A DNA stretch of 36,812 nucleotides from Proteobacteria bacterium UBA4457 (GTDB taxonomy: Bacteria; Pseudomonadota; Gammaproteobacteria; Ga0077536): the NCBI GenBank assembly GCA_002390205.1, contig DGOV01000053.1, forward strand, positions 10,396-47,207. The letters run 5' to 3'. Below the pieces are notes generated by a model. That model did no database searches. It was not told the origin of the DNA and saw only the letters and a list, made by a program, of their open reading frames with translations. Position 1 is the first letter of the stretch. The number at the start of each line of letters is the position of its first letter. Below are positions 17,329-26,197 of the stretch, piece after piece. Both the position numbers and the translations under genes were made by a program.

Positions 17329-17383
17329 ACTAGCCTGAATCAAAATGAGGTTTGACAGTCAAATTTCTGATTGGAAATCCCTT

Positions 17384-17417
17384 AAAAAAGTAAATTAGGC
17401 GACAGCATGGTCGCTGT
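17384..17417 (-). terminator. Possible terminator of the tRNA-Leu transcript
   Basis: Reading the minus strand, a short ACAGC/GCTGT stem with a 6-base loop (17417-17402) is followed after 12 bases by six T residues (17389-17384). The stem is short and the T run distant, so this is weak. Confidence 0.3.
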
Positions 17418-17441
17418 GCGTCTAAAATCACTAAAAAATAA

Positions 17442-17528
17442 TGGTACCGGGAGGGGGAATCGAACCCCCACATCCTTACGGATACCAGATTTTGAATCTG
17501 GCGCGTCTACCAGTTCCGCCATCCCGGC
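17442..17528 (-). tRNA. tRNA-Leu (anticodon CAA)
   Basis: An 87-base class II tRNA on the minus strand. The anticodon stem CCAGA/TCTGG encloses TTCAAAA, giving anticodon CAA, which reads UUG. The long variable arm is ATCC-GTAA-GGAT. The T arm is GGGGG-TTCGATT-CCCCC, the D loop has GGTAGACGC, and CCA is encoded. The acceptor stem GCCGGGA pairs with TCCCGGT, so the first pair is G1-U72 instead of the usual G1-C72. Confidence 0.97.
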
Positions 17529-17547
17529 ACAGAGTAGGTGGCGAAGC

Positions 17548-17576
17548 AGTATAGTGAAACAACTGCCATAGGTCGA
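17548..17576 (-). promoter_or_regulatory. Promoter of tRNA-Leu
   Basis: The minus strand has TCGACC (17576-17571, four of six -35 bases), a 17-base spacer and TATACT (17553-17548, five of six -10 bases), then a GC-containing discriminator. It lies 20 bases before the mature 5' end. Confidence 0.6.
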
Positions 17577-17610
17577 CATAGTATTTAAAAAAAATTGATG
17601 GGATGTCGCT

Positions 17611-18642
17611 TTGGAACTAGAAAAATTCAGTTATTCCTTACCGAAAAACCTTGTTGCGCAAGCTCCTTTAAAGGATCGGCGAGACGCACGGTTATTAGTG
17701 TCCGATAATTTGACCGGAGAGTTTCAAGACCGGAGAGTTTTGGATTTATTGAGTTTGTTCCGTGCGGGGGATTTGTTAGTTTTAAATGACACTAAAGTTA
17801 TCCCTGCTAGGCTAAGAGGTCGAAAAGGTACAGGCGGTCGCGTGGAAATTCTGGTTGAACGGATAGTTTCCGATTCCCGCGCTCTTGCCCATGTGAAAGC
17901 TAATAAAACTCCTAAAAGCGGATCGTTACTTATTCTTGATGGTAACGGACGAGTTAAGGTTTTAGGACGAGAAGGTAGTTTGTTCATCTTAGAAACCGCC
18001 ACGGAAATGACATTTACTGATCTCTTGTTGCACTGTGGTGAGTTGCCATTACCTCCTTATATAACGCGGAGCCCCACTGTACTTGATGAAAGTCGTTATC
18101 AAACTGTTTTTGCAAAGAATTCAGGGGCAGTTGCAGCGCCTACAGCCGGTCTTCATATAGATGAGAAACTACTGCTCGATCTGAAAGAGCTCGGGGTTGA
18201 CATTGAATACGTAACGTTGCACGTTGGTGCTGGAACTTTCCAGCCTATAAAGTCATCTCATATTGATGAGCATGTGATGCATTCTGAGCGAGTTGATGTA
18301 TCAGACTCTGTTTGCTTGGCGATTAGGGAGACGCGCAAACGAGGAGGAAGAGTTGTTGCTGCTGGAACGACTGTAGTGCGCGCGCTGGAGGCGGCCGCGT
18401 TGGGGAAAGATTGTATTCAGAAATTTCAAGGCGAGACCAATATTTTCATACGAGATGGTTTTGACTTCTGTGCAGTAGACGTCTTACTGACAAATTTTCA
18501 TTTGCCACGCTCGACATTACTTATATTAGTAAGCGCTTTCGCTGGTTATGAATATATTTTTAAAGCTTATCATCATGCTATCGAAAAAGAATATCGTTTC
18601 TTTAGTTATGGAGATGCGATGTGGTTGGAAAGGAATAATTAA
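17611..18642 (+). CDS. queA: S-adenosylmethionine:tRNA ribosyltransferase-isomerase
   Basis: Transfers and isomerises the ribosyl part of SAM onto 7-aminomethyl-7-deazaguanine in tRNA, giving epoxyqueuosine. The 343 residues contain LVLNDTKVIPARLRG near 50-64, ELPLPPYI near 145-152, and TVLDESRYQTVFAKNSGAVAAPTAGLHI near 155-182. The start is TTG 17611, close to where homologues begin; the ribosome site is modest. It opens queA-tgt-yajC-secD-secF, the standard gammaproteobacterial order, and its upstream region is shared with the divergent tRNA-Leu. Confidence 0.97.
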   Translation: MELEKFSYSLPKNLVAQAPLKDRRDARLLVSDNLTGEFQDRRVLDLLSLFRAGDLLVLNDTKVIPARLRGRKGTGGRVEILVERIVSDSRALAHVKANKTPKSGSLLILDGNGRVKVLGREGSLFILETATEMTFTDLLLHCGELPLPPYITRSPTVLDESRYQTVFAKNSGAVAAPTAGLHIDEKLLLDLKELGVDIEYVTLHVGAGTFQPIKSSHIDEHVMHSERVDVSDSVCLAIRETRKRGGRVVAAGTTVVRALEAAALGKDCIQKFQGETNIFIRDGFDFCAVDVLLTNFHLPRSTLLILVSAFAGYEYIFKAYHHAIEKEYRFFSYGDAMWLERNN

Positions 18643-18685
18643 CGAGTAAGTATATGAATAATTACCAAGTTACAGAAGGGCAACG

Positions 18686-19798
18686 GTGAATTTCGCATTT
18701 GAGGTTCAGGCGAAAGATGGCTCAGCGCGTGCAGGTCGATTAGAACTACACCATGGAATAATAGAGACACCTGTTTTTATGCCAGTTGGCACGTATGGAG
18801 CTGTGAAAGCGATGACCCCGGAAGAACTTTCGGAGCTTGGTGCTCAAATAGTACTCGGCAATACATTTCACTTAATGCTTAGGCCGGGCGATGAGGTCAT
18901 AGGAGCTCATGCAGGATTGCATGACTTCATGAATTGGCGAAAGCCTATTTTGACAGATTCTGGGGGGTTTCAGGTTTTTAGTTTAGATTCTTTGCGCAAA
19001 ATCACGGAAGAGGGCGTGACTTTTCGATCTCCTCTAAATGGAGACTCCGTTTTCCTATCGCCCGAGATATCTATGCAGATGCAGAAGGTTCTAAACTCAG
19101 ATATCGTTATGATTTTTGATGAATGTACACCATATCCCGCCTCACATAGTCGCGCTGCAGCGTCCATGGAAATGTCATTGAGGTGGGCAGCCAGAAGTAA
19201 AGCTGCTCATGAAGGTAACTCTAACGCCTTATTCGGTATTGTACAGGGCGGCATGTATGATGATCTTAGAGTTAGATCTGCGGACGGGTTGATGGAACTT
19301 GGGTTTGATGGTTATGCCGTCGGAGGCTTATCCGTTGGTGAGCCGAAAGATGAAATGCAGCGGGTTATGGAGCAGACAGTGAGTCTATTGCCGCCCACTT
19401 GTCCTCGTTACGTTATGGGGGTCGGGACCCCAGAAGACCTACTAGCGGGAGTTCAACTTGGAGTTGATATGTTTGATTGCGTGTTACCAACCAGGAATGC
19501 TCGTAATGGTCACCTTTTCACGTCAGCGGGTGTAGTCCGTATCCGCAATGCTAAATACAAGTTATCAGCTAAGGCCCTTGATCAAAAATGCGAGTGTTAC
19601 ACTTGCAGTAACTATTCCTTGGATTACCTTCATCACCTGAGCCGCACAAATGAAATTTTGGGCGCACGTCTAAACACCATTCACAACTTGTTTTTTTATC
19701 TTAAGTTAATGCAAGATGCCAGGACGGCTATTAAGCTAAGTCGATTCTCGCTGTTTCGGGATAATTTTTTAGATGAGTATAGGGGTTCAAAGGTCTAA
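18686..19798 (+). CDS. tgt: tRNA-guanine transglycosylase
   Basis: Exchanges guanine 34 for preQ1 in GUN-anticodon tRNAs, the step before QueA. Of 370 residues, the substrate-binding motif TDSGGFQVFS lies near 90-99 and the nucleophilic aspartate is in MFDCVLPTRNARNGH near 262-276. The zinc site is C-x-C-x-x-C (CECYTC) near 301-306 with the distal histidine in NTIHNLFFY. The start is GTG 18686 with GAAGGG 5 bases upstream. It follows queA by 43 bases. Confidence 0.98.
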   Translation: MNFAFEVQAKDGSARAGRLELHHGIIETPVFMPVGTYGAVKAMTPEELSELGAQIVLGNTFHLMLRPGDEVIGAHAGLHDFMNWRKPILTDSGGFQVFSLDSLRKITEEGVTFRSPLNGDSVFLSPEISMQMQKVLNSDIVMIFDECTPYPASHSRAAASMEMSLRWAARSKAAHEGNSNALFGIVQGGMYDDLRVRSADGLMELGFDGYAVGGLSVGEPKDEMQRVMEQTVSLLPPTCPRYVMGVGTPEDLLAGVQLGVDMFDCVLPTRNARNGHLFTSAGVVRIRNAKYKLSAKALDQKCECYTCSNYSLDYLHHLSRTNEILGARLNTIHNLFFYLKLMQDARTAIKLSRFSLFRDNFLDEYRGSKV

Positions 19799-19854
19799 CA
19801 TGTTGTTGGCCAAATATGGCATACTCGCTGCTCGTAACTGAGAGGTGTTTTTTT

Positions 19855-20184
19855 GTGAATTACTTTGTACAAGATGCGTTCGCGCAAAGCGCGGCGGCAA
19901 GCCAGGAGCCAAGCTTGGCTAGTTTTCTACCGTTGATCATACTTTTTGTAGTGTTCTATTTCTTTTTGATACGTCCTCAGATGAAGAAGACGAAAGAGCA
20001 CGCTAAAATGGTAAATAGTCTTGCAGTAGGCGATGAAATCGTCTCCGTGGGTGGGTTATTTGGGAAAATCACTGCTCTTGGGGATAACTTCGTGCAGACT
20101 GAAGTCGCGAATAATGTAAGCGTTAAAATACAAAAGAGCGCGGTCGCACAGGTGATGCCTGCTGGAACGGATAAGGCTTTATGA
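19855..20184 (+). CDS. yajC: Sec translocase accessory protein YajC
   Basis: Small inner-membrane partner of SecDF-YidC. From GTG 19855 it has 109 residues, the family length: a short periplasmic start with DAFAQSA, one transmembrane helix (LPLIILFVVFYFFLIRPQ, near 24-41), and a cytosolic beta-rich domain with the motif VGDEIVSVGGLFGKI. The in-frame ATG at 19816 would give an untypical extra 13 residues and lacks a ribosome site, whereas AGAGGTG lies 7 bases before GTG 19855. tgt ends 56 bases upstream. Confidence 0.95.
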   Translation: MNYFVQDAFAQSAAASQEPSLASFLPLIILFVVFYFFLIRPQMKKTKEHAKMVNSLAVGDEIVSVGGLFGKITALGDNFVQTEVANNVSVKIQKSAVAQVMPAGTDKAL

Positions 20185-20244
20185 GGCTCGGAAGTCTTTT
20201 AGTAATTTGGTCGAATTATCACTGATTTTGAACGGATGTCTTAA

Positions 20245-22059
20245 ATGAATCAATATTCCAAGCTACGCTATATCGCCATTCTCACAGTATTTGTGCTTGG
20301 ATGTTTATATGCGTTACCGAACTTTTATGGACATGACCCTGCCTTACAGATTTCCTCTCTAAGAGGAAACTCCTTAAGTAATGAAGTTATAGTGCAGGTT
20401 AACGATATTTTGATTGATAACAGAATACCGTTTAAGTCGATAGGACTTGATACTGGTAAGATCTTGGTGCGGTTCTCTGATTCAGACAAGCGTGATATGG
20501 CACGTGATTTGATGAATGCATCGACAGGTTTTCAGAATTACGTAATGGCTCTTAGCCTAGCAAACGCCAGTCCTGAATGGTTGCAGGCTATCGGCGGGAA
20601 ACCAATGTCGATGGGCCTTGATTTGAGAGGTGGCGTCCATTTTTTGATGGAAGTAGATACTAAAGCTGTTGCCAAGCAAGCGGAAAGTCGATTTATATCA
20701 GAAATTAAAAACTCGTTTCGAAAGGATAAAATACGATATCGTTCCATCGTTCGCGGAGGGATTGGAATCCAGGTTATTTTTATTAATGCGAATATGAAAG
20801 AACGCGGTTTAGTTTTGCTAAGTAATGAATTCCCGAGCTTGGAATTGAGCGAAAATGCCGAGTCAAATACGGTTGAGTTATCCGTTAGTATTGATACTTT
20901 AGCTGATATTCAGAAAACCGCTCTACAGCAAAACTTACAAACTCTCAGAAATAGAGTTAATGAATTTGGCGTTTCTGAACCCGTTATTCAGCAGCAAGGC
21001 GTTAATCGTATCGTGGTGCAGTTGCCAGGTGTGGAAGATACCGCTGAAGCTAAAAAAATTCTTGGTGCCACTGCAACGTTGGAGTTTCGTATGGTCGACG
21101 CGACTGGCGATATTCAGGCAGCAGTTGGCGGGAAAGTGCCTATTAAATCGAAGCTTTACTCGGAGCGTGACGGAAGTAAAATTCTTCTGGAAAAAACTGT
21201 CATATTAACCGGAGAATACATTATTGATGCTTCCTCAGGGCTTGAGGCTCAATCAGGAAGCCCTGCAGTTTTTATAACGCTTAATGGGAAGGGCGCTCGT
21301 GTTTTTAGTCGCATCACCGGTCAGAACATTGGGAAACCTATGGCGGTGGTTTATATAGAGCAACGGAAAGGTCGGGCTGTTGAAGAGGTTATCAGTGTCG
21401 CCACGATTCAGGGGCAGCTGGGCAAGCGATTTCAAATTTCTGGTTTAGACAGCACCCAAGAAGCACGGACACTAGCGCTTCTTTTGCGGGCCGGTGCTTT
21501 AGCTGCGCCAATCGAAATAATAGAAGAACGTACGGTAGGTCCAACTCTTGGGAAGGACAATATCGACCGCGGGTTTCAGTCGATGGTTTTTGGGCTCTCC
21601 TTAGTTCTAATCTTTATGGCTGTTTACTATCGAGGGCTTGGATTGGTCGCTAATTTTGCACTGACCTTTAATGTCATTTTGATCGTCGCTTTGCTGTCTG
21701 TGTTGCAGGCAACGCTCACTTTGCCTGGTATCGCGGGCATAGTGTTGACTGTCGGTATGGCGGTAGACGCTAACGTGCTAATTTTTCAAAGAATTAGAGA
21801 AGAAGTAGCCAATGGAAACTCACCTCAATCGAGTATAAGTGCGGGTTATGATAAAGCATTCTCAACTATCGCTGATGCGAGCACTACTACATTTATCGCG
21901 GCCGTAGTTTTATTTAGCTTTGGCACAGGGCCAATTAAAGGCTTTGCTGTGACCCTCTGCATAGGCATTCTCACTTCAATGTTTACGGCGATCGCGGGCT
22001 CTCGGGCGATTGTTAACTTGTTTTTTGGGAAGCGTAGGCTTCTAAAAGTTTCCGTCTAG
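20245..22059 (+). CDS. secD: Protein translocase subunit SecD
   Basis: Proton-driven inner-membrane subunit that pulls proteins through SecYEG from the periplasmic side. The 604 residues begin with one transmembrane helix. A large periplasmic P1 domain follows, with MGLDLRGGVHFLMEVD near 121-136 and the LRNRVNEFGVSEPVIQQQG segment. Five C-terminal helices contain the conserved GMAVDANVLIFQRIREE near 508-524. The length fits gammaproteobacterial SecD. secF starts 10 bases after its stop. Confidence 0.98.
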   Translation: MNQYSKLRYIAILTVFVLGCLYALPNFYGHDPALQISSLRGNSLSNEVIVQVNDILIDNRIPFKSIGLDTGKILVRFSDSDKRDMARDLMNASTGFQNYVMALSLANASPEWLQAIGGKPMSMGLDLRGGVHFLMEVDTKAVAKQAESRFISEIKNSFRKDKIRYRSIVRGGIGIQVIFINANMKERGLVLLSNEFPSLELSENAESNTVELSVSIDTLADIQKTALQQNLQTLRNRVNEFGVSEPVIQQQGVNRIVVQLPGVEDTAEAKKILGATATLEFRMVDATGDIQAAVGGKVPIKSKLYSERDGSKILLEKTVILTGEYIIDASSGLEAQSGSPAVFITLNGKGARVFSRITGQNIGKPMAVVYIEQRKGRAVEEVISVATIQGQLGKRFQISGLDSTQEARTLALLLRAGALAAPIEIIEERTVGPTLGKDNIDRGFQSMVFGLSLVLIFMAVYYRGLGLVANFALTFNVILIVALLSVLQATLTLPGIAGIVLTVGMAVDANVLIFQRIREEVANGNSPQSSISAGYDKAFSTIADASTTTFIAAVVLFSFGTGPIKGFAVTLCIGILTSMFTAIAGSRAIVNLFFGKRRLLKVSV

Positions 22060-22069
22060 AGGACTGATC

Positions 22070-22990
22070 ATGAGTTTACTTTCTAACACCAAAATAGACT
22101 TTCTGTCCAAAGCGAATGCGGCGCTCTATTTGTCATTAGGTCTAATGGTCCTATGCTCCTTCTCTTTTTTCAACAAAGGCTTGAACCTTGGTATCGACTT
22201 CACCGGTGGTACTTTAGTCGAGCTTGGGTTTGAACAGCCCGCAGATCTTGACTTCGTAAGAGACAGATTAGAAGAGTCGGGTTACGCAGGTGCAAGTGCA
22301 CAGATTTTCGGATCTCCAAGAGAGGTTTTAATCCGTCTGCCCGCGCAGGTAGAAGTGAACTCTTCGGATGTGAGTGAACGTATTTTAGCGGCTCTACCAA
22401 ATACTGATATGAGACGGGTGGAGTTTGTTGGTCCTCAAGTCGGTAGTGAGCTTACAGAAGACGGTTTTTTAGCATTGCTATATGCATTCGGCGGAATATT
22501 AATTTATGTGATGCTTAGGTTTACATTCAAGTTTGCGTTAGGTGCTGTGATTGCCATTGTCCATGACGTTGTTGTCACTGTTGGTCTGTTCTCTGTATTT
22601 GGTCTCGCATTTGATCTCACTGTTTTGGCAGCAGTTTTAGCTGTTATTGGATACTCTCTGAATGATACTATTGTTCTTTACGATAGAGTTAGAGAGAACT
22701 TTAGATCTTATCGGAATAAGAATTCGCGAGATATAATTAACCAATCTATCAATCAGACCTTATCTCGAACTTTGGTTACTTCAGGAACGACTTTATTTGT
22801 TGTGCTTGCGCTGTTTTTCCTTGGTGGGGAGCTGATTCATGGATTTGCTACGGCACTTATCATTGGAATATTAGTCGGCACTTATTCCTCAATTTTTGTA
22901 GCGAGTACTTCGCTGATTTTCCTAGGTGTCAATAGCATCGATCTTATGCCTGTTGAGAAAGATGGCGAAGACTTAGATAACCGCCCATGA
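22070..22990 (+). CDS. secF: Protein translocase subunit SecF
   Basis: Forms the SecDF complex with the preceding product. The 306 residues have an N-terminal helix, the periplasmic motif GIDFTGGTLVELGF near 41-54, and the C-terminal membrane half with VLAVIGYSLNDTIVLYDRVREN near 190-211, which carries the proton-path aspartate. AGAGGACT is a good ribosome site. pdxB follows after 20 bases, so it appears co-transcribed with the sec genes. Confidence 0.98.
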   Translation: MSLLSNTKIDFLSKANAALYLSLGLMVLCSFSFFNKGLNLGIDFTGGTLVELGFEQPADLDFVRDRLEESGYAGASAQIFGSPREVLIRLPAQVEVNSSDVSERILAALPNTDMRRVEFVGPQVGSELTEDGFLALLYAFGGILIYVMLRFTFKFALGAVIAIVHDVVVTVGLFSVFGLAFDLTVLAAVLAVIGYSLNDTIVLYDRVRENFRSYRNKNSRDIINQSINQTLSRTLVTSGTTLFVVLALFFLGGELIHGFATALIIGILVGTYSSIFVASTSLIFLGVNSIDLMPVEKDGEDLDNRP

Positions 22991-23010
22991 GTTAGCCTGC
23001 AGATGCAAGT

Positions 23011-24132
23011 ATGGAACTACTTATAGATCGACAAATTACTGGTGCCGAAAAAATATTCTCTCGCTTAGGGTCTGTTAGGCTTTTTGACGGCAGAGATATC
23101 TCCTCTGCCGATCTTGGGAAAGCGGAAGCTCTGCTTGTCAGATCTGTCACAAAAGTTGACGCAGATCTCTTGTCTTCCAGCTGTGTAAGAGTTGTGGCTA
23201 GTGCCACCTCAGGGGTTGACCACGTTGACTTATCTTTCCTGAAAAAAAGCAGCATTCAGTTCTTTGATGCTAAAGGTTGTAACTCCCGAGCCGTCGCGGA
23301 ATATGTTGTCTGCTGTCTTTTTGATTACTGTCAGTCAACTGATGCAGAACTAGATGAACTGACTGTCGGAATAATTGGATTTGGATGTGTTGGAAGTGCT
23401 CTTGGTCAGATGTTAGACGACTTGTCAGTAGAATTTGTTGTTTACGATCCGATAAACGAAGCTATAGATATCGCGCAACGTGCGAACTCGCTTGATGAAA
23501 TCTTTGAATGTGATGTTGTTACACTGCATGTCCCTTTGACATTCCAGGGCGAATTTCCAACTGCCGGAATGATTAATGAGGAGTATTTGGAAAAGCTGAA
23601 GTCTGGTCAATTAATCATTAATTCTGCCCGAGGAGGGGTGCTCGATGAACAAGCTTTAATGAGCCGGATTCAACGGACAAAGAATTTGTATGCAATTGTA
23701 GATTGTTGGGAGCATGAGCCTGACATTAATTCTGAGCTGCTGGCTTTGGTTTGGAGAGGGACACCCCATATTGCTGGTCACTCTCTTGAGGCGAGGCACA
23801 GAGCTGCAGAGATACTCTATGGCTCTCTCAGCCAATGGCTGAATGTTGATGTCCTTGCTTTCCCTTCGGTTAAGAGCAGTTGTCCGAGTAGAGAACTTGT
23901 GGGTCATGCGGACCTGACTATCTGTGATGCTCTCCTGAACATTTGCCCACTAGAAGCCTATACAAATAAAATTAAGGGGCTCTTGGAAATGGCCGTGAGC
24001 GATAAGAAGGCTTATTTCGACAATATACGGCAGAAAAATGGGCTGAGGAGCGAGTTTTCGGCTTATAGTGTTGAGCCTTTAAAATTGAATAATGCTATTA
24101 TCGACATGATAAAAACCTTAGGTTTCAAATAA
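23011..24132 (+). CDS. pdxB: Erythronate-4-phosphate dehydrogenase
   Basis: NAD-dependent second step of the DXP-dependent vitamin B6 pathway. The 373 residues match PdxB: an N-terminal substrate domain with VRSVTKVDADLL, the Rossmann motif GIIGFGCVGSALGQML near 124-139, VVTLHVPLT near 171-179, NSARGGVLDEQAL near 205-217, and the catalytic histidine in HIAGHSLEARHRAAEI near 255-270. A C-terminal PdxB dimerisation domain follows. The ribosome site is weak, 20 bases after secF, so coupled expression is likely. Confidence 0.96.
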   Translation: MELLIDRQITGAEKIFSRLGSVRLFDGRDISSADLGKAEALLVRSVTKVDADLLSSSCVRVVASATSGVDHVDLSFLKKSSIQFFDAKGCNSRAVAEYVVCCLFDYCQSTDAELDELTVGIIGFGCVGSALGQMLDDLSVEFVVYDPINEAIDIAQRANSLDEIFECDVVTLHVPLTFQGEFPTAGMINEEYLEKLKSGQLIINSARGGVLDEQALMSRIQRTKNLYAIVDCWEHEPDINSELLALVWRGTPHIAGHSLEARHRAAEILYGSLSQWLNVDVLAFPSVKSSCPSRELVGHADLTICDALLNICPLEAYTNKIKGLLEMAVSDKKAYFDNIRQKNGLRSEFSAYSVEPLKLNNAIIDMIKTLGFK

Positions 24133-24165
24133 ACCTTATTTTTTCTTCCGGAGATTTTATACGCT

Positions 24166-25356
24166 ATGACTTCCGACACTATTGGGACGCCTCTATGTGG
24201 TAACGCCACTCGCCTATTACTCCTTGGATCTGGTGAGCTAGGTAGAGAGGTCGCTTTGGAATCGATCCGCTTAGGGCTTGAAGTGATCGCTGTAGACAGG
24301 TATGCAAATGCTCCCGCTATGCAAGTTGCCCATCGGTTTCACGTTATCGATATGCTAGATGGTGTGAAACTTCGAGAACTGATAATCGCTGAAAACCCCG
24401 ATTTTGTTGTCCCGGAAGTTGAGGCCATCGCTACAGAGGTGCTTGTTGACTTAGAAAGAGAGGGTTTACGAGTTATCCCTATAGCTACTGCCACGCGTTT
24501 GACCATGGACAGGGAAGGTATCCGGACGATGGCTGCGGAGGAATTAAAGCTCCCCACGTCCAAATATATATTTGCAGGAACAGAGCAGGACTGTATAAGT
24601 GCAATAGAAGAGATAGGAATGCCGTGTTTCGTTAAGCCCGTGATGAGCTCATCTGGGAAGGGGCAAATGTTGGTGAAGACTGAAAAAGATAAGTCTTTAG
24701 CTTGGCAGTTTGCGGTGAGTGGAGGAAGAGGAAAGCAGGCTAGAGTTATTGTTGAAGGAATGATTGACTTTGATTATGAGATTACCTTATTAACCGTTAG
24801 GCATGCTGGAGGGATTGAATTTTGTGCTCCGATCGGGCACATGCAAGTAGAAGGTGATTATAGGGAGTCATGGCAACCTCAGCCCATGAGCATATCTGCT
24901 CTCAATAAATCTAAGGAGATAGCGTCTGCTGTGGTCGATGCCTTAGGCGGATGGGGTGTCTTTGGTGTAGAGCTTTTCGTTTTAGAAGATGAGGTATGGT
25001 TTAGTGAGGTGTCACCGAGACCTCATGATACGGGTATGGTAACTATGATATCGCAAGACCTTACTCAGTTTGCTCTTCACGTGAGAGCTCTTCTTGGTGT
25101 GAAAATAGCTTCTATTTCCTCGCGAGGACCATCTGCTAGCTGCGCGATTTTAGGCTATGGGACGGGTTCTACACTTGATTACACAGGACTCGCCGATGCT
25201 CTTTCTGATGATCACGTCGATATACGTTTATTTGGGAAACCCGAGGTGGTGGAAGCGCGCCGACTAGGTGTCGCTTTAGCTCGTTCTGAAAACATAGAGA
25301 AGGCGAGAAGGAAAGCTAGAGCCAGTGCAGCAAAAATTGTTATTAGGGTAGGTTAA
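24166..25356 (+). CDS. purT: Formate-dependent phosphoribosylglycinamide formyltransferase
   Basis: ATP-grasp enzyme that formylates GAR with free formate in purine synthesis. The 396 residues show the N-terminal GSGELGREVALESIRLGLEV (near 17-36) and the ATP-grasp loop CFVKPVMSSSGKGQM near 155-169. The metal and phosphate site EVSPRPHDTGMVTMISQDLTQFALHVRALLG lies near 281-311. It follows pdxB by 33 bases with GGAG 12 bases before the ATG, a rather long spacing. It is the last gene of the queA-to-purT run; a strong hairpin lies 37 bases after the stop. Confidence 0.98.
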   Translation: MTSDTIGTPLCGNATRLLLLGSGELGREVALESIRLGLEVIAVDRYANAPAMQVAHRFHVIDMLDGVKLRELIIAENPDFVVPEVEAIATEVLVDLEREGLRVIPIATATRLTMDREGIRTMAAEELKLPTSKYIFAGTEQDCISAIEEIGMPCFVKPVMSSSGKGQMLVKTEKDKSLAWQFAVSGGRGKQARVIVEGMIDFDYEITLLTVRHAGGIEFCAPIGHMQVEGDYRESWQPQPMSISALNKSKEIASAVVDALGGWGVFGVELFVLEDEVWFSEVSPRPHDTGMVTMISQDLTQFALHVRALLGVKIASISSRGPSASCAILGYGTGSTLDYTGLADALSDDHVDIRLFGKPEVVEARRLGVALARSENIEKARRKARASAAKIVIRVG

Positions 25357-25392
25357 GTAGAATTTCCTTTCCTTTATGGTAACATTCTCATC

Positions 25393-25424
25393 GTGAAGGA
25401 CTTTCCGACGGAAAGGCCTTCCAC
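25393..25424 (+). terminator. Probable terminator hairpin after purT
   Basis: A long interrupted stem: GTG-AAGG-A-CTTTCC, loop GAC, GGAAAG-G-CCTT-C-CAC. That is 13 paired bases with one mismatch and one bulge. The downstream stretch is T/A-rich but lacks a clean T run, so termination may be partial. Confidence 0.6.
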
Positions 25425-25546
25425 GCTGTTTAATAATTAAATTTTTGTTAACTCAGCCTGCATTAGGGGTGTCTTGTTGAAAGGCTCATTCGTTGTCCCG
25501 TTGTTGGTTCGTCCAAAACGATATTGAATCTAGAGAAATATAAGAA

Positions 25547-26155
25547 ATGAATAGAATACTTGGTTTATTGCTTAGTTTAATTGTTGTTTTAATCAACCCA
25601 GTGATCCACGCTGAGGAGACCCCTGCTGAGCTTGTGAAAAGTACTACGGCGCTTGTTCTGGATAGAGTCCAAAGAGACAAGAGTATCCTAGAAGCAAATC
25701 CGAAAGAGATGTTGAACTTAGTGTCTGAATATATATTTCCTTTTTTTGATTTTCAAATTATCTCCAAATGGGTTTTGGGTAAGGCATGGATTTCGGCTGA
25801 CGACGAGAGCAGAGAGATATTTATCGATCAGTTTCGCAAGTTGCTAGTGCGCACCTATGCTACAGCCTTGCTACAATTCTCTGATCAAACCATAGAGTAT
25901 CCAGAGGTCGACCAGAAAGCTGGAAGTAGGGCTGTAGTCGTTAGGCAAGTTATTAGTACACCAAATATGAAAGCAATTCCTATTGTTTATAGACTGTATA
26001 AGAAGGCTGGAGCTTGGAAAGTTTTTGATGTGTCTGTCGATGGCGTGAGTTTGGTGAAAACTTATCGAGCTTCCTTCGGGTCTATGATCGCAGATCAAGG
26101 ATTAGATGGATTAATAGAGATATTGCAAGAAAAGAACGCTGGGCTTTCTCAGTAG
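25547..26155 (+). CDS. mlaC: Periplasmic phospholipid-binding protein MlaC
   Basis: Shuttles phospholipids between the outer-membrane MlaA complex and the inner-membrane MlaFEDB transporter. The 202 residues start with a signal peptide (cleavage probably after IHA, near residue 22). The Ttg2D/MlaC domain follows, with FPFFDFQIISKWVLGKAWISADDE near 62-85, FRKLLVRTYATALLQF near 95-110, and AWKVFDVSVDGVSLVKTYRASF near 162-183. In E. coli and pseudomonads it sits in mlaFEDCB-ibaG-murA. Here purT replaces mlaFED upstream and no mlaB lies between it and ibaG (42 bases). Confidence 0.95.
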   Translation: MNRILGLLLSLIVVLINPVIHAEETPAELVKSTTALVLDRVQRDKSILEANPKEMLNLVSEYIFPFFDFQIISKWVLGKAWISADDESREIFIDQFRKLLVRTYATALLQFSDQTIEYPEVDQKAGSRAVVVRQVISTPNMKAIPIVYRLYKKAGAWKVFDVSVDGVSLVKTYRASFGSMIADQGLDGLIEILQEKNAGLSQ

Positions 26156-26197
26156 GGAAAGGTTAGTCCATGAGTCTGATCAGGGAATTTTAAGAAA

